From: Rubrivivax sp.
GTDB lineage: Bacteria > Pseudomonadota > Gammaproteobacteria > Burkholderiales > Burkholderiaceae_C
Assembly (NCBI GenBank): GCA_022842595.1
Contig: JALHPF010000016.1
Location: 1-64,000 of the forward strand
Length of the DNA stretch: 64,000 bases
Reading direction: 5' to 3'
Shown: in pieces, positions 61,171-64,000 of the stretch
Position numbering within the stretch: the stretch's first letter is position 1
How the letters are laid out: every line of letters starts with the position of its first letter
Position numbers and translations under genes: made by a program
The notes under the pieces: generated by a model
Told to the model about the DNA's origin: nothing
Database searches by the model: none
What the model saw: the letters and a program-made list of their open reading frames with translations, nothing else

Positions 61171-61492
61171 GCAGGTCCTTCGATCGATACGGGCAGGCTT
61201 GGCACATGCAGGGCATGGGCCATCGTCTTCAAGGGGTCATACGCCGCCCGAGGCCATCTGGGGGCCGTGTTCGGGGGCAGCAATCGGGGGAAATCCGGGA
61301 AATCAGCGCGGCGCACGGTGCTGCATCGGTGGTCTGGCGATGCGCCATCCGGAGTTAAGTCGTGGCGGCGGTAGGCTGGTTGGGCCTGGGCCGCTTCTCA
61401 CGGGGCACAGACACGGTGGCGCACGGTCTGTTCAGCAAGCCTTCAATTATACCGCGCCGACTGCGCCAGCGCTGAGGGCTAGTCACGGCTCG
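61171..61492 (-). other. 322-base gap between dnaG and rpoD holding an rpoD promoter element
   Basis: No gene is seen in this stretch on either strand. On the minus strand a perfect TATAAT lies at 61451-61446, with no good -35 at 16-18 bases, and would give an rpoD leader of about 270 bases. A nine-base direct repeat GCGCACGGT occurs at 61311-61319 and 61419-61427. The rpoD Shine-Dalgarno is at 61180-61176. I see no tRNA or recognisable small RNA. Confidence 0.6.
61446..61451 (-). promoter_or_regulatory. Perfect -10 hexamer (TATAAT) upstream of rpoD
   Basis: The only exact TATAAT in this intergenic region, on the coding strand of rpoD and 42 bases after the dnaG stop. The lack of a matching -35 suggests an activator or weak promoter; the element may add to read-through from dnaG. 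Confidence 0.45.
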
Positions 61493-63346
61493 TCATGGCT
61501 CGGCCAAGGTCTCGCCAGCGCGATGCACGCGAATCTGCTCGTTCAGGTGGCCGATGCGGTCCAGGGTTTCGCGGTCCATCCGGCCTTCGGCAAGGAGGGC
61601 CTGGATGTCGGCCTCCAGTCGCGAGCGCCAAAGGCGGTGCAGCACGCGGCGCAGGTCGACGAAGGACTGTTCCTCGTCGGCCAGGGCCGCCTGCACCCAA
61701 CGCTGGGCTTCATCGTGCCAGGCTTCGCCGGCCATGGCTGACGCCAGGGCCGACCAGGTCTGCGGCCCGTGCTCGGTGCATTGCTGCTCGATCCAGGCCA
61801 CCGCCAGGCCATGGCTGCCACCCAGTTCGTGCAGCATCTGCTGGTCTTCGGCACCCAGCTGTTCCCACCAGTCGCTGTGGCGCAGCAACAGGCGCAATGC
61901 GAGGTCGGCCGTCGCCGCTGGCGCTCGCCGGCCCACCGGGGGTGGCCGGCGCGGGCTGGTCGGGCCGCCGCGCGGCCTTGCCCCCGTGGCCGGCTGGCCG
62001 GGTGACGGCGCACTGGTCTGGCCCCACAGGCCGGACAGGTCGTCGACGCTCAGGCCGCCACTGCGCGCCAGTTCAGGCAGCAACTGGCGTTTGAGGGCGC
62101 CGTCAGGCAACAGGGCCCAAAGCGGGCGGGCCTGGGCCAGCAGCCGCGCCCGGCCTTCGGCGGTACCCAGGTCGGCGCCTTCGGCAGCATGTTCGATCAG
62201 CTGACGCGACAGCGGCACGGCCTTCGTCACCTGTTCTTCGAAGGCGCCTGGCCCGAGCTCGCGCACGTAGCTGTCCGGATCGTGCTCGGGCGGCAGGAAG
62301 AGGAAGCGCACGCTGCGCAGGTCGGTGGCGTGGGGCAGGGCGGCTTCCAGCGCCCGGCCAGCGGCGCGGCGGCCGGCGCTGTCGCCGTCGAAGCTGAAGA
62401 CCACGGCATCGGTGAAGCGGAAGAGCTTCTGCACGTGGTCGGCCGTGCAGGCCGTGCCAAGCGTCGCCACGGCGTTGGCGAATCCCGACTGGGCCAGGGC
62501 CACCACGTCCATGTAGCCCTCGACGACGAGGGCATAGCCCTTGTCGCGCAATGCCTGGCGGGCCTCGAACAGGCCGTAGAGCTCGCGCCCCTTGCTGAAG
62601 ACGGGCGTCTCCGGGGAGTTCATGTACTTCGGCTTGCTGTCGTCGAGCACGCGGCCGCCGAAACCGATGACTTCGCCCGAGACGGCGCGGATGGGGAACA
62701 TCACGCGGTCGCGGAACCAGTCGTAGCGGCCACTATCGGCTGGCCTGGCCTCGGCCTCTGCATCCGGGGCCGGCTCGGCGTCGCGCTGACGCACGAGGCC
62801 GGCTTCTTCGAGCGCCGGGTCGTCGTAGCGCGGGAACACGCCCGCCAGCGTCTTCCAGCCCGGTGGTGCATAGCCCAGGCCGAAACGCGCGGCAATCGCG
62901 CCGGTGAGCCCCCGCTGCTTGAAGTACTGCACCGCTCGCGGGCTGGCCTTGAGCTGCGCGCGGTAGAACTCCGCGGCCTGGGCCAACACCTCGCCGAGCG
63001 TCTTGCGGCGGTCGCGAAGCGTGTCGCGGCGCTGGCGTTCTTCGGGGCTGACCTGCTCTTCCGGCACCTGCAGGCCCGCGCCCTGCGCCAGGTCGCGCAC
63101 GGCTTCGACGAAGCTCAGGCCCAGGTGCTCGGTCAGGAAGCGGATGGCGTCGCCGCTGGCCCCGCAGCCGAAGCAGTGATAGAACTGTTTCGACGGACTG
63201 ACCGAGAAGCTGGGCGACTTCTCGGCGTGAAACGGGCACAGCCCCATCAGGTTGGCGCCGCCGCGCTTCAGTTCGACATGGCGGCCCACCACGTCGACGA
63301 TGTCGACGCGTGAGAGCAGGTCCTGCAGGAAGCCGGGTGGAATCAC
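61493..63346 (-). CDS. dnaG: DNA primase DnaG
   Basis: DnaG makes RNA primers at the fork under control of DnaB (45988). The 617-residue protein starts at GTG 63346 (VIPPGFLQDLLSRVDIVDVV). The N-terminal zinc finger uses C37, H40, C58 and C61 (CPFH, CFGC). The TOPRIM catalytic core shows VVEGYMDVVAL and SFDGDSAGRRAA with the metal-binding acids. A Pro/Arg/Gly-rich linker (about 450-480) joins the C-terminal helicase-binding domain. The rpsU gene usually found before dnaG is absent here; an EAL-domain gene takes that place. Confidence 0.97.
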   Translation of the reverse strand: MIPPGFLQDLLSRVDIVDVVGRHVELKRGGANLMGLCPFHAEKSPSFSVSPSKQFYHCFGCGASGDAIRFLTEHLGLSFVEAVRDLAQGAGLQVPEEQVSPEERQRRDTLRDRRKTLGEVLAQAAEFYRAQLKASPRAVQYFKQRGLTGAIAARFGLGYAPPGWKTLAGVFPRYDDPALEEAGLVRQRDAEPAPDAEAEARPADSGRYDWFRDRVMFPIRAVSGEVIGFGGRVLDDSKPKYMNSPETPVFSKGRELYGLFEARQALRDKGYALVVEGYMDVVALAQSGFANAVATLGTACTADHVQKLFRFTDAVVFSFDGDSAGRRAAGRALEAALPHATDLRSVRFLFLPPEHDPDSYVRELGPGAFEEQVTKAVPLSRQLIEHAAEGADLGTAEGRARLLAQARPLWALLPDGALKRQLLPELARSGGLSVDDLSGLWGQTSAPSPGQPATGARPRGGPTSPRRPPPVGRRAPAATADLALRLLLRHSDWWEQLGAEDQQMLHELGGSHGLAVAWIEQQCTEHGPQTWSALASAMAGEAWHDEAQRWVQAALADEEQSFVDLRRVLHRLWRSRLEADIQALLAEGRMDRETLDRIGHLNEQIRVHRAGETLAEP

Positions 63347-63356
63347 TGCGCCGAGT

Positions 63357-64000
63357 CTATCGACCCGGCTGCAGCATCGACGGTGCACTCACGGCCGCTT
63401 CGGTGCTGACCAGCGCGAACATGCCGCGGTAGTCGCGCACCCATGCGCCCACCTGGTCGGCAGGCATTGGCGCGGCGATGCCGGTGCCCTGGCCGATCTC
63501 GCAGCCCATGTCGAGCAGGGCGCGAGCCTGGGCCGGGGATTCCACGCCTTCGGCGACGACCACGCAGCCGAAGGTGCCGGCCAGGCCGATGACGCCTTCG
63601 ACGATGGCCCGGTCCTGGCTGTCGTCGAGCATGTGGTGCACGAACGACCGGTCGATCTTCAGCACGTCCACCGGCAGGCGCTTCAGGTAGGTCAGCGTCG
63701 AATAGCCGGTGCCGAAGTCGTCGAGCGCAAAACGCACGCCGATGCCCTGGCAGCGCGCCACCAGCGCCGACGTGGCTTCGATGTCGGCATGGGCGGCCGT
63801 TTCCAGCATCTCCAGTTCCAGGTGCGCTGCCAGCGGTTCCTGGTGCCGGGCCAGCAGTTCCGACAGGCGCTGCGCGAAGTCGGGTTCCTGCAGGTGGCGG
63901 GCCGAGATGTTGACGCTGACGTTGATGTCGAGCCCGCCGCGCCGCCATTGCGACAGGTGTTCCAGTGCCTGCGCCAGCACCCAGTCGCCCACGCGCGAGG
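63357..64000 (-). CDS. EAL-domain protein, C-terminal part (partial)
   Basis: The minus-strand frame runs off the right end of the window, so only about 214 C-terminal residues are seen. They match the EAL cyclic-di-GMP phosphodiesterase fold: NVSVNISARHLQ, LELEMLET, ALDDFGTGYSTLTYLKRLP, LKIDRSFV and VVAEGVES. The DDFGTGYS loop, the Lys and the late Glu needed for metal and substrate binding are kept, so this part looks catalytically competent. The EAL signature itself and any GGDEF or sensor domain lie outside. The segment after GQGTGIAAPMPA is slightly unlike the usual QGYxxxxP. It ends 10 bases before the dnaG start. Confidence 0.88.
   Translation of the reverse strand, partial: SRVGDWVLAQALEHLSQWRRGGLDINVSVNISARHLQEPDFAQRLSELLARHQEPLAAHLELEMLETAAHADIEATSALVARCQGIGVRFALDDFGTGYSTLTYLKRLPVDVLKIDRSFVHHMLDDSQDRAIVEGVIGLAGTFGCVVVAEGVESPAQARALLDMGCEIGQGTGIAAPMPADQVGAWVRDYRGMFALVSTEAAVSAPSMLQPGR

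Noticed and set aside
61207..61233. CTTGAA on the minus strand upstream of rpoD as a sigma-32 promoter
   Set aside because: At the right spacing the downstream element reads GCCCTGCA, too far from CCCCATNT.

Overview
The window is a GC-rich piece of core chromosome from a betaproteobacterium, most likely of the order Burkholderiales (a Rubrivivax, Leptothrix, Ideonella or Methylibium-like lineage). The reasons are gene order and content: ndk-rlmN-pilF-rodZ-ispG-hisS-yfgM-bamB-der-hfq-hflX-hflK-hflC-hisZ-purA in one run, a divergent ppsR/ppsA pair, priB between rpsF and rpsR, and near-exclusive use of G/C-ending codons with many GTG starts. The species is inferred only; no rRNA is present. I see no insertion sequence, prophage, integron or CRISPR array.

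Layout. Positions 1-16409 (+ strand) hold a tightly packed housekeeping run: nucleotide metabolism (ndk, purA, a phosphoribosyltransferase), RNA modification (rlmN), cell shape and pilus assembly (rodZ, pilF), isoprenoid synthesis (ispG), tRNA charging and histidine biosynthesis control (hisS, hisZ), outer-membrane assembly (bamB, yfgM), ribosome and RNA factors (der, hfq, hflX) and membrane protease control (hflKC). A minus-strand tRNA-Leu(CAG) follows, overlapping the upstream reading frame of rnr. After a short minus-strand island (nnr and a DadA-like flavoprotein), 22053-37234 forms the translation/envelope block rpsB-tsf-pyrH-frr-uppS-cdsA-dxr-rseP-bamA-skp-lpxD-fabZ-lpxA-lpxB-rnhB-rRNA methyltransferase, ending in an overlap with ppsR. 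Next come ppsA, two small unrecognised genes, a two-subunit sodium:solute symporter, the ribosomal/replication set rpsF-priB-rpsR-rplI-dnaB, and a radical SAM gene.

From 48590 to the end everything is on the minus strand. Read in transcription order it is: the end of an EAL-domain gene, dnaG, rpoD, a nucleotidyl cyclase-FHA fusion, a single-domain response regulator, hemH, an Hsp15-type S4 protein, grpE, dnaK, dnaJ, and two tandem receiver-TPR paralogs. This half concerns stress response and signalling, and a good heat-shock (sigma-32 type) promoter sits just before grpE.

The most interesting signals are regulatory and at the accessory edges. (1) A perfect CTGT-N8-ACAG LexA box overlaps the -10 of a promoter that would start transcription at the ATG of the radical SAM gene at 47490. 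(2) The tandem receiver-TPR proteins at 48590-51864 differ in their phospho-acceptor: one keeps Asp, the other has Asn together with a Lys-to-Arg change. (3) A class III nucleotidyl cyclase fused to FHA lies beside a stand-alone receiver and hemH. (4) The symporter large subunit carries an EF-hand-like loop and a long charged insert. (5) The start of rnr is ambiguous and collides with the tRNA-Leu promoter. Starts were chosen from Shine-Dalgarno spacing, overlaps and family N-termini, so several differ from the longest open frame.
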